Shown piece after piece: positions 39,433-50,627 of a DNA stretch of 64,000 nucleotides (position 1 is the first letter of the stretch; the number at the start of each line of letters is the position of its first letter). The DNA is from Synanceia verrucosa. Its lineage: Eukaryota; Chordata; Actinopteri; Perciformes; Synanceiidae. Location: positions 25,380,169 through 25,444,168 of the forward strand of contig CM056556.1 in NCBI GenBank assembly GCA_029721515.1, in the 5' to 3' direction. The position numbers were made by a program, and so were the translations under genes. The notes beneath the pieces are model-generated. The model did no database searches and was not told the DNA's origin. It was given only the letters and a program-made list of their open reading frames with translations.

Positions 39433-40407
39433 AGCAACAGGTGCGAGCTTCCACTCTGTGTCAAATTGGAAAATCCCAAGCTGTCACGCAAGGAATGTGA
39501 TCATTCTCTTTATTGCCTTCTGCTGCACTCAAACAAGTGTGTTTATGTGTGTGTGAGAGAGAGAAATGGAACTAAAAGTGAACAAGAAGGAAAAACAAGG
39601 GAATGAGAACGAGTCTGAGGAGAAAGGGGGGAAAAAAATAGGCCTCGTTGTTCTCTCTCGCTGCTTCCCGTCACACTCCAGGACAGTTTGCTCTGTCTTA
39701 CTCATATCAGAAGCGGCGAGCTCGGTTCATGCTCAGTCCTTTCCATCACCATGAATCATGATGCCAGGAAGAGAGACCTGCACCTAATTTACTTCAGCAT
39801 TACTTCACCTCACTGACTGTTTTCCATACACCTTTCCAGCAGATTTGTCTGTTACCAAATCTTAATAATGTCCTGCACAATCACGAGGTTGCAACAAGGA
39901 CTAGTAGAAAAAGTCATATTGTTTTATCAAACTTGCACCCATGTCACAGCCTAGAAAATTCTTATGAATTGTTTAAAAGCTGCACACTTTAAGAAGTGTG
40001 AATATTTAGGACTCAAAGCTCTGTAGATTGCAGAGAACACATTTATGTGGACTGTGATTTATTTACACAGTATCAGTAAACCTTAGAATCAAATAGCACC
40101 CCCACCCTGCCAGTGGTGCACATCCTCTGTTCTGACCTCCATACACTTCATACACTTCACCATGTATGTTCAATATTTAATACTGGGCAGAAGTTGTGCA
40201 CCATTCAAGCACGTCATGCACCTAATGCAGACTTCTATTCCCAAATTGTGTGTAATCCCATTTTCCGAACCAGTCACTAGAGAAATGGTCAGAAAAGATC
40301 AACTGAACATTTCTGAACCAAGCTTGTGTCTCATGGATGCATCTCTTGTCAGCATCACGGCTACAGAAAGATACAAAGCCACATGGTTACCATGGTGAAG
40401 CCATGGG

Positions 40408-40635
40408 GCGGCTGTGGCTCAGTGGTAGAGCGGGTCATTTAGTGATCGGAAGATCACTGGTTCAAGATATTGAACTCCAAATTGCTCCTGATGAGCTGTT
40501 GGCGCCTTGCATGGCAGCCTCTGGCATCAGTGTATGAATGTGTGTGTGAATGGGTAAATGTGGCATGTAGTGTAAAGCGCTTTGAGCTGTCGGTAGACTG
40601 GAAAAGCGCTACACAATTGCAACACCATTTACCAA
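40408..40635 (+). mobile_element. tRNA-derived SINE, second family, internally deleted
   Basis: The head reads gcggctgtggctcagtggta, a good A-box, and then gatcactggttcaa, a B-box start. The body includes ccttgcatggcagcctctg, gtgtgtgaatgggtaaatg, gtgtaaagcgctttgagc and gaaaagcgctacacaa, blocks typical of a very common percomorph SINE. Compared with my memory of the full element, the tract just after the B-box and a second internal block are missing. It is not a functional tRNA: no acceptor stem can close. Confidence 0.75.
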
Positions 40636-40948
40636 GAAGCTGTTGCATCCAAAGCATGCAACAGAAATGTTGGAACATTTTTTCCAGGCGACTGGACTGA
40701 CTTTGTCTCCTCGCTCCTACCTGTGAGCAGGTGACAGACCTTTACCTGAAAGCAGAATTCCCCTTAAATGGGACGTATCTGATGATGTTCCTCTCTTCTG
40801 CAGCTTAGGTGACTTAACAGAATTGTTTTCACTTTTATAGTTTGTTGCCACTATGTTCTGCATCATGTACTGTCTGGACACACTGAACTTTCACCTTAAT
40901 AGTTGCTTGACATCCTGCTTCTTCTTTCCATCCCTCCCTCCACTGCAG

Positions 40949-41098
40949 GGTGACCGCATGGACCGGGAGGCGATGAAGTGTCAGGTTCTGACGGTTTCTA
41001 ACCACAGCTGTGAGAGTCTGATTCTGATTGGAAACACTCTGGAGTGCACAGTCCCCACGCAGCTGCAAGCTGCCACCGCCAAAGAGCTGCAGGTGGAG
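40949..41098 (+). CDS. met: met exon 12: IPT domain 4
   Basis: This exon has 50 codons, phase 0 to 0, acceptor cactgcag, donor gtgaga. It encodes GDRMDREAMKCQVLTVSNHSCE, LECTVP and ELQVE. These align with human GND, the NKSCE turn, LCTVP and LNIE, the body of the membrane-proximal IPT4. Confidence 0.94.
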
Positions 41099-41275
41099 GT
41101 GAGACAGTTTAAAACATGCAAAGACATATGCAATGCTGCTTTTTAGTTTGCCTTTAATATATTTCTGTCTAAATATATACTCTGTAAACATTAGGTTCTG
41201 CACTTTGACACGAGCATTAACTTATTCACAGATTTAGACTACAAAGCAAAATATAGACTCCTACACAGGTGCGCG

Positions 41276-41375
41276 CACACACACACACACACACATATGC
41301 ATACACACCAGCTCTCCATAGCCTGTGCAACAGTTGGTCTTTAATTAAGGCCTTTTGTTTATAAAGACAACACAA

Positions 41376-41412
<37 letters not shown>
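41276..41412. repeat. Two CA/TA microsatellites
   Basis: (CA)n at 41276-41296 and (AT)6 followed by (CA)n at 41377-41412, separated by unique sequence, in intron 12. Confidence 0.85.
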
Positions 41413-43501
41413 TTCTCTTCCCTGCATTCAATAGATGTCTTGTTCCGGCTGCAGAGAGAAGCTCCAGTGTGCGTTTGAAGTGGTGTTTGTATGGCAGTGC
41501 AGGGTGTGTCTGTGTGTCAGGGTGTGTTTGTGTGTCAAGGTGTGTTATTTATTGATGCTCCATTTGCATGTAAGAGAATCAAGTCATTATCCCATTAAAG
41601 TAAAGATTACAGAAACAAGTTTCTTTTCCAGTATTAGACAGGGTTGTAAAAACCTTGTAAACACATTCTGCATTATAATTACAATATACTGTATGTATAT
41701 GTGGTTTCCTTTTCAAACCTCTGGAAATAACTTTTTTTTTTAATTTTTTACTTTTCATCTTCTTTAAGTTACTACACTGTAGAATTGTCACACCACATCT
41801 GCAGAAATCTGTCCAATCTTATGATATAAACCCAAGACAAAAAACACGGCTCTGTGTTTGTTTCACTGTAGATTGTCCTGAACTCACCTAAATTTAATTA
41901 ATTAATTAAATAATACCTCGTAAAATGACACATATAAATACAAAGCTGTTTGTTCAAAATTATATTCTCCTTGTTTTCTAAAACATAAACCTTTTCTTTG
42001 GTAGCACTTACATCCACCAATGTCTATAATCTGAAAGTATCACACAGGACGTCATATGACATTCATAGTCTGATTTATTCCTGGCAAAAATATATTTTTT
42101 ATGGGTGATGACAGTATTTTGTAATTTTTGGAGTCATAAAAAGAGGTAACTGAATATCTGAATGTTTGTCCAGATTTCTGTTCTGGAAAATATGTGCAGA
42201 TTCACACATATTTCACAAGATAATGCTTTATGTAAACATCAAATTTCAGAAGATTGTCATGCAGAAAAGCATATGAGCGATCAGCTGGTGATGTTTCATG
42301 ATGATCATGAGAGGCTTTGGATGACCAAACAAGATATTATCTGTCTGTATTTATTGTACATTTCATTGAATTTAATATCATGATACTGCTTCAGCTTTAT
42401 TAAATTAGTTTCCTATTTTTAAGTGTTAGATTGCAGTTTAAAAGACTGACTTTACTGTATGAGTTAACAGGCTCTTCTGTGTTGAGCTCTTCGTTCTGCA
42501 CAACATTCCTTCAGACCTCCAGATTATTTACAGGAAACTTCAGTAACTCTCCTGTCCTAATGCAGGCCCTTATAAAAACACCAGCAGAGGATTTATTGCA
42601 TGGCATGTTGAGTGAGAGGGCTCAGCATCCAGCTGTCTTGTCACTTGAATATGAATCATGAGAAAGGGACATACAGTGTAGAAATATCAGCACACACAGG
42701 GGTTAAAACATGATAGACATTTTACAACTCACATTGTGAAAAAAAATATTATTTTTTATGTAATTATTCTTAATGCTTGTCATTGGTGCCACCAGAGTCG
42801 CGCAGGACAGACAGTCAGACGCTACAGTAATGACTCTGGTGATTAGAAACGGTACCACCAAAATCAACACAAAATTAATGATCCCTGCAGTGGCTTCAAC
42901 GATTAAAGAGTAACCCTGAAAACTGTGTTTTACTGTCCTCCAGTGGTTTGAATTCTCACCGTGCTGCTTGGATGTTAAGGTGTAAAGGTGTGCTCTACAG
43001 GTGCAGTAAGGCACACCTCTGACCACAGCCAGCATCACTGATATTGATGATGTGGTTTAAAAGCTTCCAACAGGTGAAGGCAGTGGAACATTGCTCATCA
43101 AAGTGATGTTAGAAAGGACTCATTTTAAAGCCAAATAGACCAAAATGCTATGCAACTACAGACAGGCCAGTGGCTACATACACAATGCCACACATTGCAG
43201 ATTTTGAGCATTTTAAACCATTTTGTTCAACTCAAATGTTGTTTTCTGAAAGTTCCTCAATAAATGTAACATCCAAACGGGCTCTGCATATCTCAGTGAT
43301 GTTTGATAAGAGAGTTGTCTAACTTTTATGATTCAAACTAATATGCACAAGATGCTGTACTGTCAGTCATCCTCAAAGATAATATCTACCGGTCGCCTTC
43401 AGTGGCATGCTATCAGCCTCATCACTGTTGACTTGTGAACTGGCCTTCAGAGGAAAGCCTCTATCTCAGGAGATGGTCAGCCAATATCCCTTAGCTCCGC
43501 A

Positions 43502-43657
43502 AACACACACACACACACATACCGTCCCATCTGCAGCAGCAGGCAGCAGTAGAAACCTCATTTCCACTAAACCTAATAATAGCAGAAGCAATATCACTGA
43601 TGTAATCTGCCTCCAGACTGTGGCAACAGACTGTGTGTGTTTGTGTGTGTGTGTGTT
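43502..43657. repeat. (CA)9 and (TG)n tracts facing each other
   Basis: (CA)9 at 43502-43519 and an interrupted TG run at 43632-43657 are complementary and 112 bases apart, so the RNA could pair. Confidence 0.8.
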
Positions 43658-43840
43658 TGCATACCATACCATATGTCTGAATGCCAGATTCATGCCTTTT
43701 AAATGGTTGTTTACATATATCACACATGACAAAATGTACCTGTCAGATCACACGGTAAGACGTTAAGATTTACTTTTAAAAATAAAATGTATATTTTGGC
43801 CTAAATGAATGTAAAACAAAAAACAGCCCAGACTTTTGTA

Positions 43841-43860
43841 TTCATTCATTCATTCATTCA
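43841..43860. repeat. (TTCA)5 microsatellite
   Basis: Five tetranucleotide units about 125 bases before exon 13. Confidence 0.9.
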
Positions 43861-43984
43861 GATTCAGTAACTGACCTCTGACCTCTCTATAGATGGAGGC
43901 TGGTGGTTTAATAGTAATGATCAGCACTGTTAAAATTCACTGTCTTCACTGTGACTTCCCCAAACCCCTTCCCTCCTCTCTCAG

Positions 43985-44138
43985 TGGCGCCAGGCGGACT
44001 CCATCAGACATCTGGGTAAGGTGACGTTGGCCCAGGAGCAGGACTTCACTGGCCTCATCGTGGGCTGTGTGTGTGTCAGCCTGCTGCTGCTGATGCTGGG
44101 AACGCTGCTCATGTGGAGGAGGAACAAACACATCGATG
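43985..44138 (+). CDS. met: met exon 13: stalk and transmembrane helix
   Basis: This exon has 154 bases (phase 0 to 1), acceptor ctctcag, donor gtaaga. It starts at the conserved WRQ/WKQ and contains QDFTGLIVG followed by a hydrophobic helix rich in Val and Leu (about residues 922-943). A stop-transfer WRRNKH follows. The extracellular to cytoplasmic boundary is therefore about base 44115. Confidence 0.95.
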
Positions 44139-44667
44139 GTAAGAGCAGTCAGGTCACGTTGGGTCAAAGGTCAATTCACTTTAGCGACATGTGACATCCT
44201 AAACTCAGCTTTAATCTCAAGACAGTGACCGACTGGCATTGATTTCACAGTCCTTTGTAACGTTATCTGCTTTTAAGATATTATGTTGATCGGACAATCT
44301 AGTCAGTTTAGATGGGGAAATGTTCTCAGTGACTAAGTATGGCAAATTGAGCGGGTTTTTTTTTATATATTTTGCAATAAGGAGGCATAAAAAGCAAAAA
44401 AGAGAATTAAATATGTACCAAGGTGTATTAGGGCCATTATAAGTAAAAAAAATAGTAGTAAATGTCAGATATCATCTGCATTTAAAGTACAAAAATATTT
44501 TTCATTACCAAAGTTTTGCACTGCACAATGTTTTCCCTTTTTTTCCTTTTAATTATTATTTTTTTTGTTTGACGTTACCTCCCAGAGAATAATATACATA
44601 TGCATGAATGTGTATCAGTGATTAGGCAGTCATACCGTTCATATTTCGAGTTGTCGAATTAACAGTG

Positions 44668-44727
<60 letters not shown>

Positions 44728-44949
44728 ATGTGTGTGCGTGTGTGTGTGTGTCTTCTCTAACCTGTGTGCATGTGTGTCTGCTGGCTTTTTGTTCAGCCTG
44801 GTGGGTTTACATTGACTTTGTGTTTGGGGCTCACTGGTGACACGCTTTGCCTTTCTTAGTAATTCTCACCACCTTTCCTTCTATTTGCTTCTTATCCCAT
44901 TATGTCTCTATTATTGCCCCCCTCCCTCACATCCTCCCTCTACTTCTAG
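44139..44949 (+). other. met intron 13 with long TG tract before exon 14
   Basis: 811 bases. It holds (TG)28 plus an interrupted extension, then a pyrimidine-rich stretch and the cttctag acceptor of the juxtamembrane exon. Confidence 0.85.
44671..44751. repeat. (TG)28 plus interrupted extension
   Basis: Pure TG at 44671-44726, then TGCATG and TGCG interruptions to 44751. The tract ends about 200 bases before the acceptor of exon 14. Confidence 0.95.
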
Positions 44950-45084
44950 ATCTGTCTGAGGTGTGGTATGATGGCCGGGGTCACATCCAGCATCTGGACA
45001 GGCTGGCTAATGCAAGGAGCGTCAGCCCCACTAACGAAATGGTCTCCCACGAGTCAGTCGACTATAGAACAAACCTCCTGGAGG
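44950..45084 (+). CDS. met: met exon 14: juxtamembrane regulatory exon
   Basis: This exon has 135 bases (phase 1 to 1), acceptor cttctag, donor gtacgt. It encodes DLSEVWYDGRGHIQHLDRL, ARSVSPTNEMVS and ESVDYRTN. In human MET this exon carries the serine that damps kinase activity (RSVSP), a caspase site (ESVD) and Tyr1003, the Cbl docking site; all three motifs are visible here (Tyr at bases 45063-45065, residue 989). Loss of this exon in human tumours stabilises the receptor. Its symmetrical phase means skipping would keep the frame here too. Confidence 0.96.
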
Positions 45085-45967
45085 GTACGTCAACCAGATA
45101 AGCCTCTGACCCAACCCCCACCTGACGTCTTCTTCCCTCCCTGTCCCACCTCCATCCTTCCCAGCTACCTGCTTCGCTCCCTGTGGGGCTGAATGCTAAT
45201 GGTGCATGTTTTGAACTAACACCTCCATCCAAATCCATCCATCCACCTCCATCCAGGTAGCCAACATGGACTTCATAACCCCAGTATTACAACTTGCTGC
45301 TAACTCGGACCCACCTCCACAGACTCCTAATCCAGTCAGATTAAAAGACACAGACATAATATAGGCATCATAATTCATTTATCATTCCATTCATCAAGTT
45401 TCCTCAAGACTCAGATGACAAAAAGCTACAAGTGTGATCAGAGAGTAGTAACACTCTGACAAGCATTTGACCAGACATGGTGGGTTTTGGAGCCTGTTTC
45501 CAGTCACCTGTGGATTCAGTTTCCTGATTTTGATCCTGAGGGCATGAGGGGGGTCTCCAGGTATTATGATCCAATGAGCATGATGGGCAAAGCAATTTTC
45601 CTGCTGCTAAAAAGTGACATGAAAGACTTTAAATATGAGTGGATAGACTTTCTAATGAGCTAATGCTTGTCCTCAGGGAGATTTGGGTGTAGAGTTTGAA
45701 AATGCAAATTAGACCAGCTGACCATTTGTGTCCTCTCTGCCCTCTTTGGGTAACACTTTGATATTTTTGCATGCAGTTTCTTTGCATTTATTTACAGCAG
45801 CAGTGCAGAGATCAGAGACTTTGTTTTCGTGGCTGGGCTACCCTCCACCGCAGTGTCAAGTTGCTCCCTGCCTTTGTAGCTGTTTTTTCCTGATCATGTA
45901 ACACACCTTGACCTCTGGAGGCCCCGCTGATACAGTCGCTGAACTTTGACCCCCTTTGCTTTTCCAG
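45085..45967 (+). other. met intron 14, non-coding
   Basis: 883 bases, donor gtacgt, acceptor ttttccag. Nothing else recognised. Confidence 0.85.
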
Positions 45968-46228
45968 ATCAGGGCATCGACAGGCCTGAGACATGCCGGG
46001 CGGCTCCTCCCATCTATGGGGGCAACGGAGAGCTGCTGTCTCCCAGACTGGGGGCTCTTGGGGGTGTTGTGGGTATGAGAATGGAGGGCGAGCTGGTGTC
46101 CCCCCTGCTGATGGCCCCTGTCCACATCGACCCGTCCTGCCTCCACCCAGACCTGCTGACTGAGGTGCAGCATGTGGTGATCGCCAGGGAGCAGCTGCTG
46201 CTCCACCTCAACCAGGTCATCGGCAGAG
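45968..46228 (+). CDS. met: met exon 15: juxtamembrane segment to the kinase glycine loop
   Basis: This exon has 261 bases (phase 1 to 1), acceptor ttttccag, donor gtgggt. The first part is poorly conserved and Gly/Met/Leu-rich (NGELLSPRLGALGG, then MEGELVSPLLMAP). The second part is strongly Met-like: VHIDPSCLHPDLL, VQHVVI, LLLHLNQVIGR. It ends one base into the codon of the second glycine of the nucleotide-binding GxGxxG loop. Confidence 0.95.
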
Positions 46229-48447
46229 GTGGGTCTCAGAAACACCGTGCTTTGCTGCTTTACTGCTGAAAAACATATTTTTAAAACATTACACATCACT
46301 GGGTCTCTCTAGTGGTAATCAAGTGTTTTTTTTATTTTTGGTGAATTATTTCAAATGAATTGAACATTACTGTAGTGTCTCAGCACTGCTTCCATCACAG
46401 TTCAGTCAGTGTTTTTCATCACATCATTATATCAATTAATTTTTTATCGTGGGTGTGTTTGTCCTGTGTGGTTGTCCATGACAAACTTTTAAGTTAAATA
46501 TTATATATAATGATCCAGTCCAATACAAAACATTGTGTCAAAGCTTTTAAATGCTAACTGAACACATTTAGGGCTATGTGCCTATAATATCTGTTTCTGA
46601 AGCATGCACTATAGAGCCTTGTGACTGATTGTCAGCTTTGGATGTGCATCATCATCACCATCAATAACAAAAATAGAAAAACAATTCAAAGAAGCATGAA
46701 AGACTGTTCGACCCATCAGTTTCAGCCTAAAAACAGTTCATCCACATACAGACCATCAATGTGTTCTTGTGCTTTAAAAGCAACTACAGCTTATCTGCTC
46801 TCCATCATATCTTTTCATAACAAAAGGATGTCTAATGCTATATGAATCCTCTGGATACTGATTTTTAGAGATAGATAGAAAAGAAAAGAAATGCAACGTC
46901 AATGCCTCATAATCACTGAATTCATCCATGAAACATTCTGTCAACTTCCAGTCTTTTTATCATTTTGTATTCAATCCATTCAGTAAGCATCTTAAAAATC
47001 CCTATTTGTTACACTGAGCAGTGGCAAAATACATATAAAAAAAGAATGAAACCATAATTTCTTATGGTTTTCAAGCAATTCCTGAAGAAATTGAATCTGA
47101 TGTGGAGTGATACTGTTAACCAGAGCACTCAGATTAAATCTGTAAAGCTATACGAAAGCTAAAGTTACCCACAACGAGCTTAATTACCTGCTTTATTGAA
47201 CCGCAAGCTTGACATGCCAGAGACTAAAATCACTTCACATTGTGGCGCTTTAAGTAGGTGGGTCAGACCCACAGATTGAATTCAACATCAAGAGGCGACA
47301 GATCCCAAACTGCCTCCAGAGAAGAGCCCTCTGCCCCCCCTCGGCTAAATTAAGCCCCAAAAGAAAAGAGCCTGCTTTTCGTGGCAGGATTTTTAAAGTG
47401 GCGTAGGATGATTTGTTCACAGCTAGTATTCCCAGGCTCCATTGTTGGGGATTCGTAATCCAACACCCTCGGCCATCTGCAAGGATGTGATAGGAGGACA
47501 CCGCGCTCATTTTATTCCTGCAATCCCTCCCAGTCAGGGGCAAGCCCTCATGTCTTTAGAGATATAATTCAACAAAATGCACAATAACTCAAGAGGGTTT
47601 GGCACAGGCTGTAAGCTTGTGTGGGGTAATAATGAATAATGCTTCATACTGGGTTACTTAATGAGAGCAGATTTAGTGTGAGGTCCATGGTTACTTAAGA
47701 GACTCTGAATTAGCTGTTGAAGTTGTGAAAATAGATAAGAATCAAACATTAGTGTTTCAAACCAGACAGTCATGTTTGTCTTTCACAACATGAAATCCTC
47801 TCGATCTTTCTGCTTCAAGCTGTAGTGTTATGCAGAATTATATATCAGATATCTGGAACGTCTGTGATCCAATTGGCAAGGATGCATGATCTTAATCATA
47901 AATAAAGGAAAAAAAGGCTTTGACAAACCAAGATAGAAACTGATTGCACAATATCCAGAAATGGCCTGCAGTGTCTTCCTGCAAGCTATGTTGATATGAG
48001 TATTAAGCAACAGGTCATGATCAGAATCAGATTATTTGGAAGTATGTTCACATGTGTAAAGAGTTGCCAGCAGCTCTCAGTAAGCATCACATTTAATGAC
48101 TGCTGGCTGTTCTGCTCAGGCGTCAGGGCCTCTAGTGAGTGTTTATGATCATTTAACACATTAAATGTTTGCCAGCCAGCAAACATGGAGTAATTGGGGT
48201 TATTAATTATTAATATTTGGAGGTGCACAGGTTGTGCAGTGGCAAAGCTCCCACCAGAAAAGAAATCACTTAGATGCCAGTGATCCTGGCTGCTATTGTT
48301 CTTCACCGCTGGACTGAATGTGGTGCGTCTCATGTGTCACACTCTGATATGGACTTATTTTCAGTGGAGTGAGGGAAAAAAATATTACACATGCTTTTTG
48401 AATTCAGCTGACTAATTGTGACTAACACGTTGTGTTCTAACTTGCAG
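46229..48447 (+). other. met intron 15, non-coding
   Basis: 2.2 kb, AT-rich. No repeat family or exon recognised. Confidence 0.85.
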
Positions 48448-48528
48448 GTCACTTCGGCTGCGTTTTCCATGGAACGCTGCTTGAACCAGACGGGCAGAAG
48501 CAGCACTGTGCCGTCAAGTCGCTGAACC
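48448..48528 (+). CDS. met: met exon 16: kinase N-lobe, ATP-binding lysine
   Basis: This exon has 81 bases (phase 1 to 1), acceptor cttgcag, donor gtgagt. It encodes GHFGCVFHGTLLE, completing the glycine loop, and CAVKSLN with the catalytic beta-3 lysine (residue 1106, human Lys1110). Confidence 0.96.
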
Positions 48529-49704
48529 GTGAGTACAAACTCACCTTACATGGGAATGGGTCAGCCAAAGCTTTTAGAAATAAGGAAAGGGTTTAGTTTT
48601 CCAAAGACTGCATGGGAAGCTGTGTTTTTTAAGAGCTAAAGTTCAAGAAAATGCTCCTGACATTTGACTTAAATTCAGTTATGTTTTTGTATACGCAAGA
48701 AATCCCTATCCCCATGACTCACAGTGTAATGCAGCTCAGAAAACACACACAACACACACTCTCTCCTTGTCCAAACATATTCACATCCAGCCATAATTAT
48801 TCCATACCTGCTTATGTTGCATACTTATTGTATGATATCACAACACTCCAATAACATTAAGCGTTGATGGAGATGAACGAGTGTCTGATGGTGAGGACGG
48901 CATTAGGGTCCCCCCTAATCACGTAACCTGTCAGTTGGAGATTGATGGTGCAGGAGTAATACGGAGGAAAGCTCAGCGCAGTCGCTACGAGCGACCATCA
49001 CCAGTGTGATGGGATGAGCTTGGCCTGCTGGGGTTGAGTCCTCTGGGATTTGGACCTTTTTTTATTAAGTTTAGTGTTTTCTCAAGGCACCATGTCATTG
49101 TTTTTTGTGTTCTTTTGTTATATTTGAGACCTTGACTTGACACTTTTATCCTATGTATGAGTGAGACTGGTAGAAGAAGCCAAAGACACTGAATGTTTGA
49201 ATAGAGAAAGGAATGTCCACCCAGCAATGATGTGATTGTCATCCTTAAGGATCTGAAATCACATGTCATCTCTTTCCATCCTTGCAGTCTAACCTCAGTT
49301 GAAGGCCAGTTAGCTGTTCCATGAGCTTCCATATCTAACTGGATTACAGCAGAGTCAGTGGGGCTAAAGGGCGGGACATCAGAGGCAGGGATGCAATTGG
49401 CAAATGGGAGTTTGCCGTGGGTCAGGTCTGGGTGAGGATAATCGGGGAGGCTTTTTTTCTTTGCCTTTTTCCTCATAGGTTTATAAAGAATGACCTTCTT
49501 AGTGATGCCAGTACAGCAGAGTTGCACCATGACTTCCACTGTATTTATTTGTCTTGCTCTACAGTTTCCTGTGATGTATTATAGGTAAAAATAATAAAGA
49601 AAATAATAATAACTAATCATTTTAGGAGCCGATGTAGGAAAGTTAAGAAAAAGATCTTAATATTTGAAGTTTTCTTTCTGTAAAAAAAATGTTGATGATT
49701 TTAG
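48529..49704 (+). other. met intron 16, non-coding
   Basis: 1.2 kb. An antisense open frame of 184 codons occurs here but has no recognisable domain, so it is not annotated as a gene. Confidence 0.85.
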
Positions 49705-49886
49705 GCATCACAGATCTGGAAGAAGTGTCCCAGTTCCTGAAGGAGGGGATCATCATGAAGGACTTCAGCCACCCGAACGTTCTCTCTCTGCTGGGAATCT
49801 GCCTGCCACCGGAGGGCTCACCGCTGGTGGTTCTGCCTTACATGAAGCACGGCGACCTGCGCAACTTCATCCGCGACGAAGGACAC
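49705..49886 (+). CDS. met: met exon 17: kinase N-lobe, alpha-C helix and hinge
   Basis: This exon has 182 bases (phase 1 to 0), acceptor gattttag, donor gtacgt. It encodes ITDLEEVSQFLKEGIIMKDF with the alpha-C glutamate, then NVLSLLGICLPPEGSPL and the hinge VLPYMKHGDLRNFIR. The identity to Met is very high. The next intron is only 104 bases. Confidence 0.97.
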
Positions 49887-49990
49887 GTACGTACACAAGA
49901 CTGAGAGAGAGACTGCATAGATCAGAATGCTGTTGAACAAAGTGGGCTGTTTTGCCTCTGAGTCCTTTAATGGTTGTTTTCTACCTACAG

Positions 49991-50100
49991 AACCCAACAG
50001 TGAAGGACCTGATGGGCTTCGGGCTGCAGGTGGCCAGAGGGATGGAGTATCTGGCCAGCAAGAAGTTTGTCCACCGAGACCTAGCTGCCAGGAACTGCAT
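49991..50100 (+). CDS. met: met exon 18: kinase catalytic loop
   Basis: This exon has 110 bases (phase 0 to 2), acceptor cctacag, donor gtgagc. It encodes NPTVKDLMGFGLQVARGMEY, then LASKKFVHRDLAARNCM. The catalytic HRDLAARN motif is intact (Asp at residue 1200, human 1204). The next intron is 140 bases. Confidence 0.97.
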
Positions 50101-50240
50101 GTGAGCGCACGTCTAGTTATTCAACACCTCACACATTTATGGTTTCAACAGATGAGACTAACGTTGAACCCTCTGGAAGGGAGATCAGAATGGAAAGAGT
50201 ACAGTAAAAAGTCTTAAACAGTTCTTCTCTGGCCTGACAG

Positions 50241-50406
50241 GCTGGATGAGAGCTACACAGTGAAGGTGGCAGACTTCGGCCTGGCCAGAGACGTTTATGA
50301 CAAAGAGTACTACAGTGTCCACAATAAGAGTGGAGTCAAGCTTCCTGTCAAGTGGATGGCTCTGGAGAGTCTGCAGACGCACAAGTTCACCACCAAGTCA
50401 GATGTG
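50241..50406 (+). CDS. met: met exon 19: DFG motif and activation loop
   Basis: This exon has 166 bases (phase 2 to 0), acceptor cctgacag, donor gtgagg. It encodes VKVADFGLARDVYDKEYYSV, with DFG and the paired activation-loop tyrosines (residues 1230 and 1231, human 1234/1235). KLPVKWMALESLQ and FTTKSDV follow. The EYYSV context separates Met from Ron. The next intron is 84 bases, the shortest in the gene. Confidence 0.97.
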
Positions 50407-50490
50407 GTGAGGACTTTTTACATTCCAAAAGAAAAAAGATGTCAGTACAGGGACGATGGTGGGAGATCATTTTCTCGTCTTTTACTACAG

Positions 50491-50627
50491 TGGTCGTTTG
50501 GCGTGTTGCTATGGGAACTGATGACCCGCGGTGCCCCGCCATATTCGGATGTGAACTCCTTTGACATCACCGTGTTCCTCCTGCAGGGGAGGAGGCTGCT
50601 GCAGCCTGAGTTCTGCCCAGACACACT
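50491..50627 (+). CDS. met: met exon 20: kinase C-lobe
   Basis: This exon has 137 bases (phase 0 to 2), acceptor ctactacag, donor gtaagt. It encodes WSFGVLLWELMTRGAPPYSD, then FDITVFLLQGRRLLQPEFCP. Trp at the exon start completes the SDVW block with exon 19. Confidence 0.97.

Larger units (their letters stand above)
38030..40948 (+). other. met intron 11, non-coding
   Basis: 2.9 kb with a (TG)n tract (39163-39227), a compound (TG)n(GA)n tract (39370-39431) and a tRNA-derived SINE fragment (40408-40635). Confidence 0.85.
41099..43984 (+). other. met intron 12, non-coding
   Basis: 2.9 kb, AT-rich, with CA/TA tracts at 41276-41296 and 41377-41412, (CA)n at 43502-43519, (TG)n at 43632-43657 and (TTCA)5 at 43841-43860. 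No other feature recognised. Confidence 0.85.

Noticed and set aside
40408..40480. Possible tRNA gene
   Set aside because: A- and B-box motifs are present, but no acceptor stem or complete cloverleaf can be formed, and SINE body sequence follows directly.
48985..49539. Antisense 184-codon open frame in met intron 16
   Set aside because: No homology recognised, and the composition is that of translated intron. Treated as chance.
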